Positions 39,413 to 49,076 of a DNA stretch of 64,000 nucleotides are shown here, piece by piece. Under the pieces are notes generated by a model. That model was not told the DNA's origin and ran no database searches. It saw only the letters and a program-made list of their open reading frames with translations. The DNA is from a bacterium (GTDB lineage: Bacteria > Pseudomonadota > Gammaproteobacteria > Burkholderiales > Thiobacillaceae), in the NCBI GenBank assembly GCA_009772925.1, contig WOUQ01000005.1, forward strand, positions 248,001 to 312,000, written 5' to 3'. Both the position numbers and the translations under genes were made by a program. Position 1 is the first letter of the stretch. Each line of letters opens with the position of its first letter.

Positions 39413-39440
39413 CTTGAAAGAGTGAGGACTCGCCCCTACT
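39413..39440 (+). promoter_or_regulatory. Sigma-32 heat-shock promoter of groESL
   Basis: CTTGAAA (39413-39419), a 13-nt spacer and CCCCTACT (39433-39440) match the RpoH consensus CTTGAAA-N13/14-CCCCATNT closely. It lies immediately before the CIRCE operator and about 100 bp before groES. Confidence 0.88.
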
Positions 39441-39441
39441 A

Positions 39442-39468
39442 TTAGCACTCGCTGGAGACGAGTGCTAA
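39442..39468 (+). promoter_or_regulatory. CIRCE operator (HrcA binding site)
   Basis: TTAGCACTC-N9-GAGTGCTAA is a perfect CIRCE inverted repeat. It predicts HrcA repression of groESL in addition to sigma-32 activation. Confidence 0.97.
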
Positions 39469-39538
39469 AGATTCCCCGCCGCACCCTCTCCCAACGACCC
39501 CCCTTTTTTGAACACGGATTCCTGTTAGGAGGAAAGCA

Positions 39539-39829
39539 ATGAAAATCCGTCCGCTGCACGACCGCGTCATCGTCAAGCGCCTGGAAGAAGAGCGCAAGAC
39601 CGCTTCCGGCATCGTCATCCCCGACACCGCCGCCGAGAAACCCGACCAGGGCGAGATCATCGCCGTCGGCGCCGGCAAGAGGGACGACAACGGCAAGCAC
39701 ATCGCCATGGACGTCAAGGTCGGCGACCGCGTGCTGTTCGGCAAGTATTCCGGCCAGACCGTGAAGGTCGAGGGCCAGGAACTCCTCGTCATGCGCGAGG
39801 AAGACATCATGGGCGTGATCGAAAAGTGA
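39539..39829 (+). CDS. groES: Co-chaperonin GroES
   Basis: The 96-aa protein begins [18 protein letters not shown] and contains the mobile loop [19 protein letters not shown] and the [18 protein letters not shown] core of GroES. It caps the GroEL ring. AGGAGG lies ideally before the ATG. It is controlled by the sigma-32/CIRCE region, and groEL follows after 156 bp. Confidence 0.98.
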   Translation: MKIRPLHDRVIVKRLEEERKTASGIVIPDTAAEKPDQGEIIAVGAGKRDDNGKHIAMDVKVGDRVLFGKYSGQTVKVEGQELLVMREEDIMGVIEK

Positions 39830-41650
<1,821 letters not shown>

Positions 41651-41695
41651 TCGCCCCCCGGCCAAAGGCACGCGGCACCCCCCGTGCCGCAGCAG

Positions 41696-41727
41696 ACAAA
41701 CCCCGCTCCGGCGGGGTTTGTGTTTTT
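41696..41727 (+). terminator. Rho-independent terminator of groESL
   Basis: The stem ACAAACCCCGC/GCGGGGTTTGT with loop TCCG is followed by GTTTTT. Confidence 0.95.
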
Positions 41728-41808
41728 CGCGCCGCCGCGCGCGCCGCCGGTGCAGCACTGATCGACGGGGCGAGCCGGTATAATCCGGACGAACCAAAGG
41801 TCATCCCC

Positions 41809-43545
41809 ATGTCCAGCCACTTCTCCCCCAAAACCCACCTCGCCGGCCTGTTCACCCAGGCCATGGCCCAGTTTCCCCAGGCGCGGGGCATTCCCATCGA
41901 ACTGGAACGCCCCAAGCAGACCAGCCACGGCGATTTCGCCTGCAACGCCGCCATGCAGCTGGCCAAGGTTCTGCAGCGCAACCCGCGCGAAGTGGCGCAG
42001 TCCATCCTGGCTTCCCTGCCCGCGTCGGAGTGGGTGGAGAAAACCGAAATCGCCGGGCCGGGCTTCATCAACGTCTTCCTCAAGCCTGCCGCCTGGCAAC
42101 GCGTCGCCGCCGGCATCCTGCGCGAGCCGGATTCCTACGGGCGGGGTGATGCGCGTCAGGGCGGCAAGGTGCAGATCGAATTCGTCTCCGCCAACCCCAC
42201 CGGGCCGCTGCACGTCGGCCACGGCCGCGGCGCCGCCTTTGGCGCCAGCCTGGCCAACATCCTGGCGCATGCCGGCCAGCAGGTGTACCGCGAGTACTAC
42301 GTGAATGACGCCGGCCGCCAGATGGACATCCTGGCGCTGTCCACCTGGTTGCGCTACCTGAGCCTGTGCGGCGAGTTCGTGCCCTTCCCCGGCAACGCCT
42401 ATCAGGGTGGCTACGTCGGTGCCATGGCCGACAGCATCTACGCCCTGCACGGCGAGCGCTACAAACGCGCGGCCGCCGAGGTCATGGCCGGCGTTCCCGA
42501 CGCGGCCGCCGACGACGAAGCCCACCTCGACGCTCTCATCGCCAAGGCGAAAGCCCTGCTGGGCCCGGACTTCGCCTACATCCACGGCCACGCTCTGGAG
42601 GAACAACTGGGCGACTGCCGCAACGACCTCACGGAATTCGGCGTCACCTTCGACAAGTGGTTCTCCGAGCGCACCCTGCACGAGTCCGGGCTCATCGACC
42701 GCGCCGTGGAGCAGTTGCGCTTGCATGGCCACCTCTACGAACAGGACGGCGCCCTGTGGTTCCGCTCCACCGCTTTCGGTGACGAGAAGGATCGCGTGGT
42801 ACGGCGCGAGAACGGCATCTACACCTATTTCGCCGCCGACATCGCCTACCACCTGAACAAGTTCGAACGCGGCTTCGAGCGTGTCGTCGACGTCTGGGGC
42901 GCCGACCACCACGGCTACATCCCGCGCGTGAAGGGCGCCCTGGCCGCGGCCGGTGTCGATCCTGAACGCCTGACCGTGGCTCTGGTGCAATTCGCCGTGC
43001 TCTACCGCAATGGCCAGAAGGCCTCGATGTCGACCCGCGCCGGCGAATACGTCACCCTGCGCGACCTGCGCGCCGAAGTGGGCAACGACGCCGCCCGCTT
43101 CTTCTACGTGCTGCGCAAGTCCGACCAGCACCTGGATTTCGACCTGGACCTGGCCAAGAGCCAGAGCACCGACAATCCGGTCTATTACATCCAGTACGCG
43201 CATGCCCGCATCTGCAGCGTGCTCGCCGCCTGGGGCGGGGTGGAATCCGACCTGCCCGCTGCCGACACCCGCCTGCTCAAGCATGCCCAGGAACTCGCCC
43301 TGCTGCGCCGCCTGGCCGAATTTCCGGAAACCGTGGCCAACGCCGCGCGCGATCTCGCCCCACACCTGGTCGCCTACTACCTCAAGGACTTGGCCGCCGA
43401 TCTGCACGGCCTCTATGTGGCCTGCCGCTTCCTGGAAGAGAACCAGGAGCTCAAGCTCGCGCGTCTCGCCCTCATCGCCGCCACGCGTCACGTGCTGCGC
43501 GAGGGACTGGGCATGCTCGGCGTCTCCGCGCCGGACAAGATGTAA
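41809..43545 (+). CDS. argS: Arginyl-tRNA synthetase
   Basis: The 578-aa class I synthetase has SANPTGPLHVGHGRGAAFG (HIGH-type motif) and a degenerate KMSKS region KASMSTRAGEYVTL, as is usual in ArgS, plus the C-terminal DALR anticodon-binding domain (YAHARICSV). It charges tRNA-Arg. The SPOR gene follows after 21 bp, an arrangement seen in betaproteobacteria. Confidence 0.98.
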   Translation: MSSHFSPKTHLAGLFTQAMAQFPQARGIPIELERPKQTSHGDFACNAAMQLAKVLQRNPREVAQSILASLPASEWVEKTEIAGPGFINVFLKPAAWQRVAAGILREPDSYGRGDARQGGKVQIEFVSANPTGPLHVGHGRGAAFGASLANILAHAGQQVYREYYVNDAGRQMDILALSTWLRYLSLCGEFVPFPGNAYQGGYVGAMADSIYALHGERYKRAAAEVMAGVPDAAADDEAHLDALIAKAKALLGPDFAYIHGHALEEQLGDCRNDLTEFGVTFDKWFSERTLHESGLIDRAVEQLRLHGHLYEQDGALWFRSTAFGDEKDRVVRRENGIYTYFAADIAYHLNKFERGFERVVDVWGADHHGYIPRVKGALAAAGVDPERLTVALVQFAVLYRNGQKASMSTRAGEYVTLRDLRAEVGNDAARFFYVLRKSDQHLDFDLDLAKSQSTDNPVYYIQYAHARICSVLAAWGGVESDLPAADTRLLKHAQELALLRRLAEFPETVANAARDLAPHLVAYYLKDLAADLHGLYVACRFLEENQELKLARLALIAATRHVLREGLGMLGVSAPDKM

Positions 43546-43566
43546 GCCGCGGACCCGCATCCACGC

Positions 43567-44220
43567 ATGGCACGCAGGGAATCCCGCGCCGCGCGGCATG
43601 AAGCCGCGCCGGCCCGCAAAGGCAGGAGCGGTCTGTTCACCGGCCTGCTGGTCGGCCTGGTCATCGGTCTGGTGGTGGCGGCCGCGCTGGCCTGGTATTT
43701 CAGCTTCGGCACTCAAGGCTTGCAACCCGCCGCGGAGAGCGCGCCGGACGTCGGCGCGCCGCCGCCGGCGGCCACTCCGGCCAAGCCGCCGGAGCCACCG
43801 TCGGCCAGGGTGGAATCGGAGGGAGAAACGAAGGTCGCGGAAAAGGCGGCACAGCGCAAACCTCCCGGCACCCCTGCGCCGCCCACCGGCAGCGCCCCCA
43901 AACCACGCATCGACTACACCTTCTACGGCATCCTGCCGGGCGACAAACCGGCGAAGCCGGTGGAGCCTCCCAAGCCCACGGAAACCTGGTGGCTGCAGAT
44001 CGCCGCGCTGAAGAACCCGGCCGATGCCGACAAGCTCAAGGCGCGCCTGGCCCTGCTGGGGCTGCCGGTGTCCACCCAGAAGATCGACAGCGCGGGGCAA
44101 ACCCTCTATCGGGTGCGCGTCGGTCCCTACAAGCGCGAGGATGACGCCTTCGGCGACCTGGATGTCCTCGCCGAGAACAATTTCGAGCCCAGACTGTTCA
44201 AAGAACCCGTGAAACCCTAA
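43567..44220 (+). CDS. SPOR-domain membrane protein, FtsN-like
   Basis: The 217-aa protein has a basic cytoplasmic N-terminus, one transmembrane helix (about 23-47, GLFTGLLVGLVIGLVVAAALAWYF), a Pro/Ala/Lys-rich linker and a C-terminal SPOR domain (about 138-215, WWLQIAALKNPADADKLKARL and YRVRVGPYKREDDA). SPOR domains bind denuded septal glycan, so a cell-division role like FtsN is likely. It lies between argS and dsbA and is probably co-transcribed. Confidence 0.9.
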   Translation: MARRESRAARHEAAPARKGRSGLFTGLLVGLVIGLVVAAALAWYFSFGTQGLQPAAESAPDVGAPPPAATPAKPPEPPSARVESEGETKVAEKAAQRKPPGTPAPPTGSAPKPRIDYTFYGILPGDKPAKPVEPPKPTETWWLQIAALKNPADADKLKARLALLGLPVSTQKIDSAGQTLYRVRVGPYKREDDAFGDLDVLAENNFEPRLFKEPVKP

Positions 44221-44234
44221 ACGTGGGAGATCCT

Positions 44235-44870
44235 ATGAAAAACCTGCTCGCCCTTTTCGCCTTCGCCGCCGCCTTCGCCCTGCCCGCGCTAGCTCCGGCC
44301 GCGGAGCCTGGCAAGGATTACCTGGTCATCAGCCCGACCGTGCCGGTCGATGTGAAGAAGGGACAGGTGGAGGTTCTGGAGTTCTTCTGGTACCGCTGCC
44401 CGCACTGCTTCGACCTGGAGACCGAGGTCAAGGCCTGGGCCGCCAAGTTGCCCAAGGGCGTGGTGTTCACGCAAGTACCGGGCATCCTCAACCCCAACTG
44501 GGCCACCCTCGCTCGCGCCTACTACGCCCTGGAGGCGGTAGGCATGCTCGACAGGATGCACCAGGAAGTGTTCGACGCCATCCATGTGCACGGCCAGGAT
44601 CTCAATTCGCCGCAACGCTTCCTGGACTGGGCGGCTGGCAAGGGTGTGAACCGCAAACAACTCGCCGACGCCTTCGACAGCTTCGCGGTGAACGCCAAGG
44701 TCATGCGCGCCCAGCAACTGACCAACGCCTACCGCCTCAACGGCGTGCCCGCCTTCGCCGTGAATGGCAAGTTCGTCACCTCGGCCGCGCTCGCCGGCGG
44801 CAACGCCTCGCTGTTCAAGACCCTGGACGAACTCATCGCGCGCGAACTCCGCCGCAGCGGGGGCAAATAA
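44235..44870 (+). CDS. dsbA: Periplasmic thiol:disulfide interchange protein DsbA
   Basis: The 211-aa protein has a signal peptide (MKNLLALFAFAAAFALPALAPAA), the active site FFWYRCPHCFDLE and the cis-Pro segment GVPAFAVNGK. It introduces disulfides into secreted proteins. The ATG at 44235 follows GGGAGATCCT. It ends only 5 bp before tRNA-Leu, so the tRNA may be processed from a shared transcript. Confidence 0.97.
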   Translation: MKNLLALFAFAAAFALPALAPAAEPGKDYLVISPTVPVDVKKGQVEVLEFFWYRCPHCFDLETEVKAWAAKLPKGVVFTQVPGILNPNWATLARAYYALEAVGMLDRMHQEVFDAIHVHGQDLNSPQRFLDWAAGKGVNRKQLADAFDSFAVNAKVMRAQQLTNAYRLNGVPAFAVNGKFVTSAALAGGNASLFKTLDELIARELRRSGGK

Positions 44871-44875
44871 CCGTC

Positions 44876-44961
44876 GCCCGGATGGTGAAATCGGTAGACA
44901 CAAGGGACTTAAAATCCCTCGGCCTATGGCCATGCGGGTTCGATTCCCGCTCCGGGCACCA
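44876..44961 (+). tRNA. tRNA-Leu (UAA anticodon), island attachment gene
   Basis: The acceptor arms GCCCGGA/TCCGGGC pair fully. The anticodon loop reads ACTTAAAAT (TAA), a class II variable arm CGGCCTATGGCCAT... follows, the T arm is GGGTTCGATTCCC, and CCA is encoded. The last part (from 44906) is duplicated at 49077-49133, marking integration of the island; the gene itself stays intact. Confidence 0.97.
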
Positions 44962-44962
44962 G
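44906..44962. repeat. attL, 57-bp direct repeat copy within tRNA-Leu
   Basis: The sequence from GACTTAAAATCCCTC through CTCCGGGCACCAG is identical to the right copy. It starts at the anticodon stem and ends one base after CCA. Confidence 0.95.
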
Positions 44963-45012
44963 CATTCACGCGGCTTTCAGCCAACCCTCGACCTCGCCCG
45001 CCACTCAAGCTG

Positions 45013-46032
45013 TCAACCAACTGTCAACGCCGCCAGCGGATTCAACCGCCGCGCCTCAAGCAGATGATCCGGTGCCAGGTGCGCATACCGCATCGTCATG
45101 GTCAAAGACGAATGCCCAAGGATCCTCTGCAACACCACGATATTCCCCCCGTTCATCATGAAGTGGCTCGCGAAGGTATGCCTCAGCACGTGCGTAAGCT
45201 GCCCTCTTGGTAACGCAACCCCCGACCTGGAGACCGCCGACCGGAACCTTTCCATGCAGGCCATGAAGAACCGGCTCGCCACCGCTGCGCCCTCCTCTCC
45301 ATACCTTCCCCTCAGGTGAGCCCAAAGCTCCGCCTCTAACTCTTCCGAAATCGGCACCGACCGATTCTTCCCGCTCTTCGTCCCCGAGAAGTTCAGCATC
45401 CCCCCGCGCACCTGAGACGGCCGCAACGTCTCCGCCTCCGACCACCTAGCCCCAGTCGCCAGGCAAACCTTCGCCACCAGGTACGCATCCCCCGCCGACC
45501 CCAGCGCCTTCAACAAAATCCCGATCTGCTCCAGGGACAGGAAGGACAACTCACGCTCCGACTCCTTGAACTGCCTCACCGAGGAAAGCGGATTCACCCC
45601 CTCCCACTCCCCCAATCTTCGCAGCTCATTGAACACCGCCCGCAGGTAAGCATGCTCCCGGTTCAGCGTCGCCGGCGCTACCCCGGAAGCAAGCCGCCTC
45701 GCCCGATACTCCGAGAACGCCGACGCCTCGAACTCCCCCACAAGAGGATTCCCCAGGGCCGCACACAGATGAGCAAGCTTCGCCTTCGCAGCCTCACCAT
45801 TCCGAAGGTGCACCCCATGCCCTGAATACCAGGCCTCCACCAGGTCAGACAGTCTCCGAGGATCCTTTCGAGCTGGAGCCCACTCCGGCACCTCCCGCAC
45901 CTTGTTCCTAAGCCACGCCTCGAAGGCCAGGGCCTCCCCCTTGGTGGGCAAGGTCTTCCGGAAGCGTTTCCCACCCCGCCCACCAGGTTGAAGATCCACC
46001 AGCCAGCCGGCACTTGCTTTCTTGATGGCCAT
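45013..46032 (-). CDS. int: Tyrosine-type integrase of the island
   Basis: The 339-aa recombinase has an N-terminal SAM-like core-binding region and a C-terminal catalytic domain: LATGARWSEAETLR (first Arg), LTHVLRHTFASHFMMNGG (HxxR), LGHSSLTMTMRYAHLAPDH (His and Tyr nucleophile). It would catalyse excision and integration at tRNA-Leu. Its stop is 50 bp inside attL, and it points toward the tRNA, the common orientation. It appears intact. Base usage (C-rich wobble with many CCC/TCC runs) differs from the neighbouring core genes. Confidence 0.95.
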   Translation of the reverse strand: MAIKKASAGWLVDLQPGGRGGKRFRKTLPTKGEALAFEAWLRNKVREVPEWAPARKDPRRLSDLVEAWYSGHGVHLRNGEAAKAKLAHLCAALGNPLVGEFEASAFSEYRARRLASGVAPATLNREHAYLRAVFNELRRLGEWEGVNPLSSVRQFKESERELSFLSLEQIGILLKALGSAGDAYLVAKVCLATGARWSEAETLRPSQVRGGMLNFSGTKSGKNRSVPISEELEAELWAHLRGRYGEEGAAVASRFFMACMERFRSAVSRSGVALPRGQLTHVLRHTFASHFMMNGGNIVVLQRILGHSSLTMTMRYAHLAPDHLLEARRLNPLAALTVG

Positions 46033-46302
46033 TCGTCTATCCTGAAACCGTAAACTTCATTTTTCCGCTCTCGCCTGCCTTATTTGCATGGCGAACAGCC
46101 CTAAAAGGCAGTTGCGAGAGCATTCTTCTTGGCCATATCTGGCCACTTCAAATCCCCCCCTAGCAAGACCACCCGGAAGGGTAATTTTTCATTCGCGGGC
46201 GTAGTAGCACCGCGTATCAGTCTCAATCTGTGGACTTCGACTGACATTTTCTATACGATACATGCTAATGTATACATGTCAACAAGTGAAGGAGGGTATG
46301 TC
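46033..46302. promoter_or_regulatory. Divergent intergenic region between integrase and toxin-antitoxin operon
   Basis: These 270 bp are less GC-rich than the flanks and hold no convincing gene. Near the toxin-antitoxin side, ATACAT-gcta-ATGTAT (46258-46273) is a perfect inverted repeat 30 bp before the antitoxin ATG and a plausible autoregulatory operator. CTGACA at 46241 may be part of a -35 element. Confidence 0.5.
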
Positions 46303-46542
46303 ATGTCCAATGTCCTCAACATGCGCATTTCCGAAGACACCAAGGATCAGCTTGAGCGTTTATGCAAGCTCACGAAACGGACGAAATCCTCCCTTGGGGC
46401 GGAAGCGATCGAGGAGTACATCGACAGGAAGCTATGGTTGTTGACCGCCCTGGAAGAGGGGATTGAAGACGCCAAGAATGGAAACCTCGTGAAGCACGAG
46501 ACCATCCTTTCGGAGTGGGAGGGCAAGGCAGGTGCTGTTTAA
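46303..46542 (+). CDS. Ribbon-helix-helix antitoxin
   Basis: The 79-aa protein begins MSNVLNMRISEDTKDQLERLCKLTKRTKSSLGAEAIEEYIDRKLW, a ribbon-helix-helix (CopG/ParD-type) DNA-binding fold, and ends with an acidic tail suited to toxin binding. AAGGAGGG precedes the ATG at 46303; the ORF-track start 58 codons earlier is rejected. It overlaps the toxin start by 11 bp. It should repress its own promoter through the inverted repeat upstream. Confidence 0.9.
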   Translation: MSNVLNMRISEDTKDQLERLCKLTKRTKSSLGAEAIEEYIDRKLWLLTALEEGIEDAKNGNLVKHETILSEWEGKAGAV

Positions 46543-46819
46543 CAAGCCCCTCTACTGGACGAAGAAAGCCCAGAAGGATCTCCGTAGGCTCGAGGAGTAC
46601 ATCGCCCAGGACAAGCCGGCGGCCGCTGCTAAAATGGTCCTTAAGATCGTCCAAGCAACAGAAGGCATTCGGGCGTTTCCCTTGAGCTATGAGGCCGTCG
46701 ATGTTCAAAGGCCCCAATACAGGCAAATGGTGAAGAAGCCTTTCGTGGTGCTTTACGAAGTCACGGACCGGGAGATAGTGATTCTCCGGGTGGTCCATAC
46801 ATCGACGAGGTGGAAATGA
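46532..46819 (+). CDS. RelE/ParE-superfamily toxin
   Basis: The 95-aa protein (GTG start) has the superfamily pattern YWTKKAQKDLRRLEEYIAQDKPAAAAKMVLKI...RQMVKKPFVVLYEVTDREIVILRVVHTSTRW. RelE members cut mRNA on ribosomes and ParE members poison gyrase; the sequence alone does not tell which. It overlaps the antitoxin by 11 bp and the next gene by 4 bp, so all three are coupled. Confidence 0.9.
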   Translation: MLFNKPLYWTKKAQKDLRRLEEYIAQDKPAAAAKMVLKIVQATEGIRAFPLSYEAVDVQRPQYRQMVKKPFVVLYEVTDREIVILRVVHTSTRWK

Positions 46820-47079
46820 ACTTCAGCCCAGATCAGCGATTCTTTGCCCTGCTTGCCCTCAATGGCGGAAGAATCCAGACATGGAAGTGGCTAACCGAGC
46901 TCGAAGCTCTCAGGAAGGCACGGAGCTATTTTCCGGATCACATTCCGGAAACGGCGCGCCTGGTCCTGCGCCCAGTAGGACACCGCGGGATCCTCCAGGA
47001 CGGCTTCGTTGAGTACCATCGAAGCGGTAATCGCTGGAAACGTGCCAACCAGCCCGCCCTTGACACCAAGGCCGCTTAA
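46816..47079 (+). CDS. Hypothetical protein coupled to the toxin gene
   Basis: The 87-aa product, MNFSPDQRFFALLALNGGRIQTWKWLTELEALRKARSYFPDH..., is not a family I recognise. It is soluble and mixed helix/strand, with a basic C-terminus. The ATG at 46816 shares ATGA with the toxin stop, so translation depends on the toxin gene. It could be a third toxin-antitoxin component, such as a chaperone or modulator, or an unrelated cargo gene. Confidence 0.7.
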   Translation: MNFSPDQRFFALLALNGGRIQTWKWLTELEALRKARSYFPDHIPETARLVLRPVGHRGILQDGFVEYHRSGNRWKRANQPALDTKAA

Positions 47080-47083
47080 CCAA

Positions 47084-47101
47084 TGTTTCGCATGCGAAAC
47101 A
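47084..47101. promoter_or_regulatory. 18-bp perfect palindrome, possible operator
   Basis: TGTTTCGCATGCGAAACA is fully self-complementary. It lies 4 bp after the hypothetical gene stop and directly abuts the ribosome site of the following microprotein. It could be a dimeric repressor site; the absence of a loop makes a terminator unlikely. Confidence 0.55.
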
Positions 47102-47112
47102 AGGAGACCGTC

Positions 47113-47220
47113 ATGAGTTATTCCCAGTACCTGTTCATCAAGTGCGTCATGTTCTTCCTCAACCCGCTCGCGCGTGTCGAGTACGACCGTCGCGAACGCA
47201 TGACCTGGGTGACCGAATGA
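47113..47220 (+). CDS. Hypothetical 35-aa microprotein
   Basis: This ORF is too short for the ORF track. It reads MSYSQYLFIKCVMFFLNPLARVEYDRRERMTWVTE. AAGGAG lies 7 bases before the ATG, which is good support. The N-terminal half is hydrophobic and aromatic and could associate with membrane; the C-terminal half is charged. An in-frame upstream ATG (47083) within the palindrome would add 10 residues. The function is unknown. Confidence 0.55.
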   Translation: MSYSQYLFIKCVMFFLNPLARVEYDRRERMTWVTE

Positions 47221-47292
47221 AGGACGATCTTACAAGTTCAACTGAACCGCCCCGGGTTTTGAGGAGGCTCCAACTCTTGAGAAGATGGAGCC

Positions 47293-47616
47293 ATGAGGAA
47301 ATCAACGAAGTTCTCACCCGAAGTCCGCGAACGCGCTGTGCGCCTGGTGTTCGAGCACCGATCCGAGCATGAATCTGAATGGGCAGCGATGGTGTCGATT
47401 GCCGGCAAGATCGGTTGCACCGCACAGACGCTGCATACCTGGGTCCGCCAGCATGAGCGTGACACCGGCCAGCGTGATGGCCTGACCACGGCCGAGCAGC
47501 AGCGCATCAAGGCGCTGGAACGCGAGGTGCGCGAGTTGCGTAAGGCCAACGAGATACTGAAGCTGGCGAGCGCGTTTTTCGCACAGGCGGAGCTCGACCG
47601 CCGACTCAAGTCGTGA
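47293..47616 (+). CDS. IS3-family transposase OrfA
   Basis: The 107-aa protein has a helix-turn-helix ([21 protein letters not shown]...[19 protein letters not shown]) and a C-terminal leucine-zipper-like coiled coil ([30 protein letters not shown]), typical of IS3 OrfA. It binds the IS ends. Its stop overlaps the orfB start as GTGA; orfB is in the -1 frame, which allows frameshifted OrfAB or re-initiation. Confidence 0.95.
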   Translation: MRKSTKFSPEVRERAVRLVFEHRSEHESEWAAMVSIAGKIGCTAQTLHTWVRQHERDTGQRDGLTTAEQQRIKALEREVRELRKANEILKLASAFFAQAELDRRLKS

Positions 47617-48515
47617 GGGCGTTTGTTGACCAGCATCGCGATGCCCACGGGGTCGAGCCGATCTGCAAGGCGTTGCAGATTGCCCCGTCCGGCTACTGGC
47701 GCCATGCGGCCCAGCAACGCACGCCGGCATTGCGCAGCGCACGCGCTCAGCGCGACGAGGTGCTCGCGCAGGAGATCGAACGCGTCTGGCAGGCCAACCT
47801 GCAGGTCTATGGCGCCGACAAGGTGTGGCGCCAACTTCAGCGTGAGGGCCATGCCGTGGCCCGCTGCACGGTCGAGCGGTTGATGCGTCAGCAGGGGCTG
47901 CGCGGGGTGATCCGGGGCAAGGTGGTTCGCACGACGGTGAGCGATGCCAAGGCAGCCTGCCCGCTGGACCGCGTCAACCGTCAGTTCCAGGCCGAGCGCC
48001 CCAACCAGCTGTGGGTCTCGGATTTCACCTATGTCTCGACCTGGCAGGGCTGGCTGTACGTGGCCTTCGTCATCGATGTCTTCGCCCGGCGCATTGTCGG
48101 CTGGCGGGTGAGTAGTTCCATGCATACTGACTTCGTGCTCGACGCCTTGGAGCAGGCGCTATATGCCCGGCAGCCGGAACGGGACGAACTGATCCACCAC
48201 AGCGATCGAGGCTCACAGTATGTCTCGATTCGCTACACCGAGCGCCTGGCCGAGGCGGGCATCGAGCCTTCGGTGGGCAGCAAGGGCGACAGCTATGACA
48301 ACGCCTTGGCCGAGACCATCAATGGCCTGTACAAGGCCGAGCTGATCCACCGTCGCGCACCCTGGAAGACCAAGGAGGCGGTGGAACTGGCCACCTTGGA
48401 ATGGGTGGCCTGGTTCAACCACCACCGCCTGCTGGAATCTATCGGCTATATCCCACCCGCCGAAGCTGAAGCCAATTACTATCGCCAACTTACCGAGCAG
48501 GCCATGTCGGTCTGA
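47613..48515 (+). CDS. IS3-family transposase OrfB (DDE catalytic domain)
   Basis: The 300-aa protein has the HTH_21 region and an rve integrase core with the catalytic triad in [20 protein letters not shown] (D), HHSDRGSQY (D) and [19 protein letters not shown] (E, 35 residues later). It begins at GTG 47613 in the -1 frame relative to orfA and appears intact. Confidence 0.96.
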   Translation: MRAFVDQHRDAHGVEPICKALQIAPSGYWRHAAQQRTPALRSARAQRDEVLAQEIERVWQANLQVYGADKVWRQLQREGHAVARCTVERLMRQQGLRGVIRGKVVRTTVSDAKAACPLDRVNRQFQAERPNQLWVSDFTYVSTWQGWLYVAFVIDVFARRIVGWRVSSSMHTDFVLDALEQALYARQPERDELIHHSDRGSQYVSIRYTERLAEAGIEPSVGSKGDSYDNALAETINGLYKAELIHRRAPWKTKEAVELATLEWVAWFNHHRLLESIGYIPPAEAEANYYRQLTEQAMSV

Positions 48516-48554
48516 CTCAAACCAACGGGCCTCCACGAAACCCGGGGCGGTTCA

Positions 48555-49076
48555 AACTGGTAGCATCCCTGGCGGCCGGAGGCCGTAACGCGCGAGGCAC
48601 GAGCGCGGCTAGGCCCCGGGCCGGCCAGGAGACCAACATAGACCACGACGTCTATGCAGGCCTCGCCCTTAGGATCATCCCTTGGAAAACCAACCCGCAA
48701 CCGTCGCTCACCGGTGGCGTCGAACGAGCCGGACGCCGGCGCCGGCGTCCGTGTCGAGGGGACCACTTGTCTCTCACCACAGTTGCGTCTTAACCAGTCG
48801 CTAGCCGTGCGAATGCACGGGCTCAGCATACGACCGCAAGCGGAGCGCGCAACCTGGTGCGCAGCTCCAGGTGAAGGCGAAAGGGATCAGAAGGGGCCGA
48901 AGGCTCGCGAAGCGATGAGCGAAGCGAAACCCTGGCAGAGCCCGGCCCGAAGGGCTCGCCCCGCAGTCAACGGGGTGTCAACGGCGAAGGCAAATAATGA
49001 CCATCCAATGACCGATGATCATGCATAACCCATTGTAAAGAAAGGCAATGACGCTCAACGGCAACGAAAGAATCCT
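48555..49076. other. Structured GC-rich non-coding segment between IS and attR
   Basis: About 520 bp contain no convincing gene; the 124-aa ORF at 48654-49028 has no good start context or recognisable domain. Hairpins include the 22-bp perfect palindrome CGGACGCCGGC/GCCGGCGTCCG, CCGTGC-GAAT-GCACGG, GCGCA/TGCGC and GAGCCC/GGGCTC. Short GAAA/GCGAA loops are frequent in the second half. This look is compatible with the 5' half of a group II intron or another structured RNA, but that is not established. Confidence 0.4.

Larger units (their letters stand above)
47243..48554 (+). mobile_element. IS3-family insertion sequence, complete
   Basis: The 1,312-bp element is bounded by imperfect inverted repeats beginning TGAACCGCCCCGGGTTT (right end is the complement, with GGAGGC conserved further in). 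It is flanked by a 3-bp direct target duplication, AAC (47240-47242 and 48555-48557). It carries the orfA/orfB pair of IS3 elements. Clean ends and an intact target duplication indicate a fairly recent insertion into the island. Confidence 0.95.

Noticed and set aside
48654-49028. 124-aa ORF in the island's structured region
   Set aside because: It has no good ribosome site, Arg/Pro/Ser-rich shadow-like composition, and it overlaps several strong hairpins. It is reported instead as unexplained non-coding sequence.
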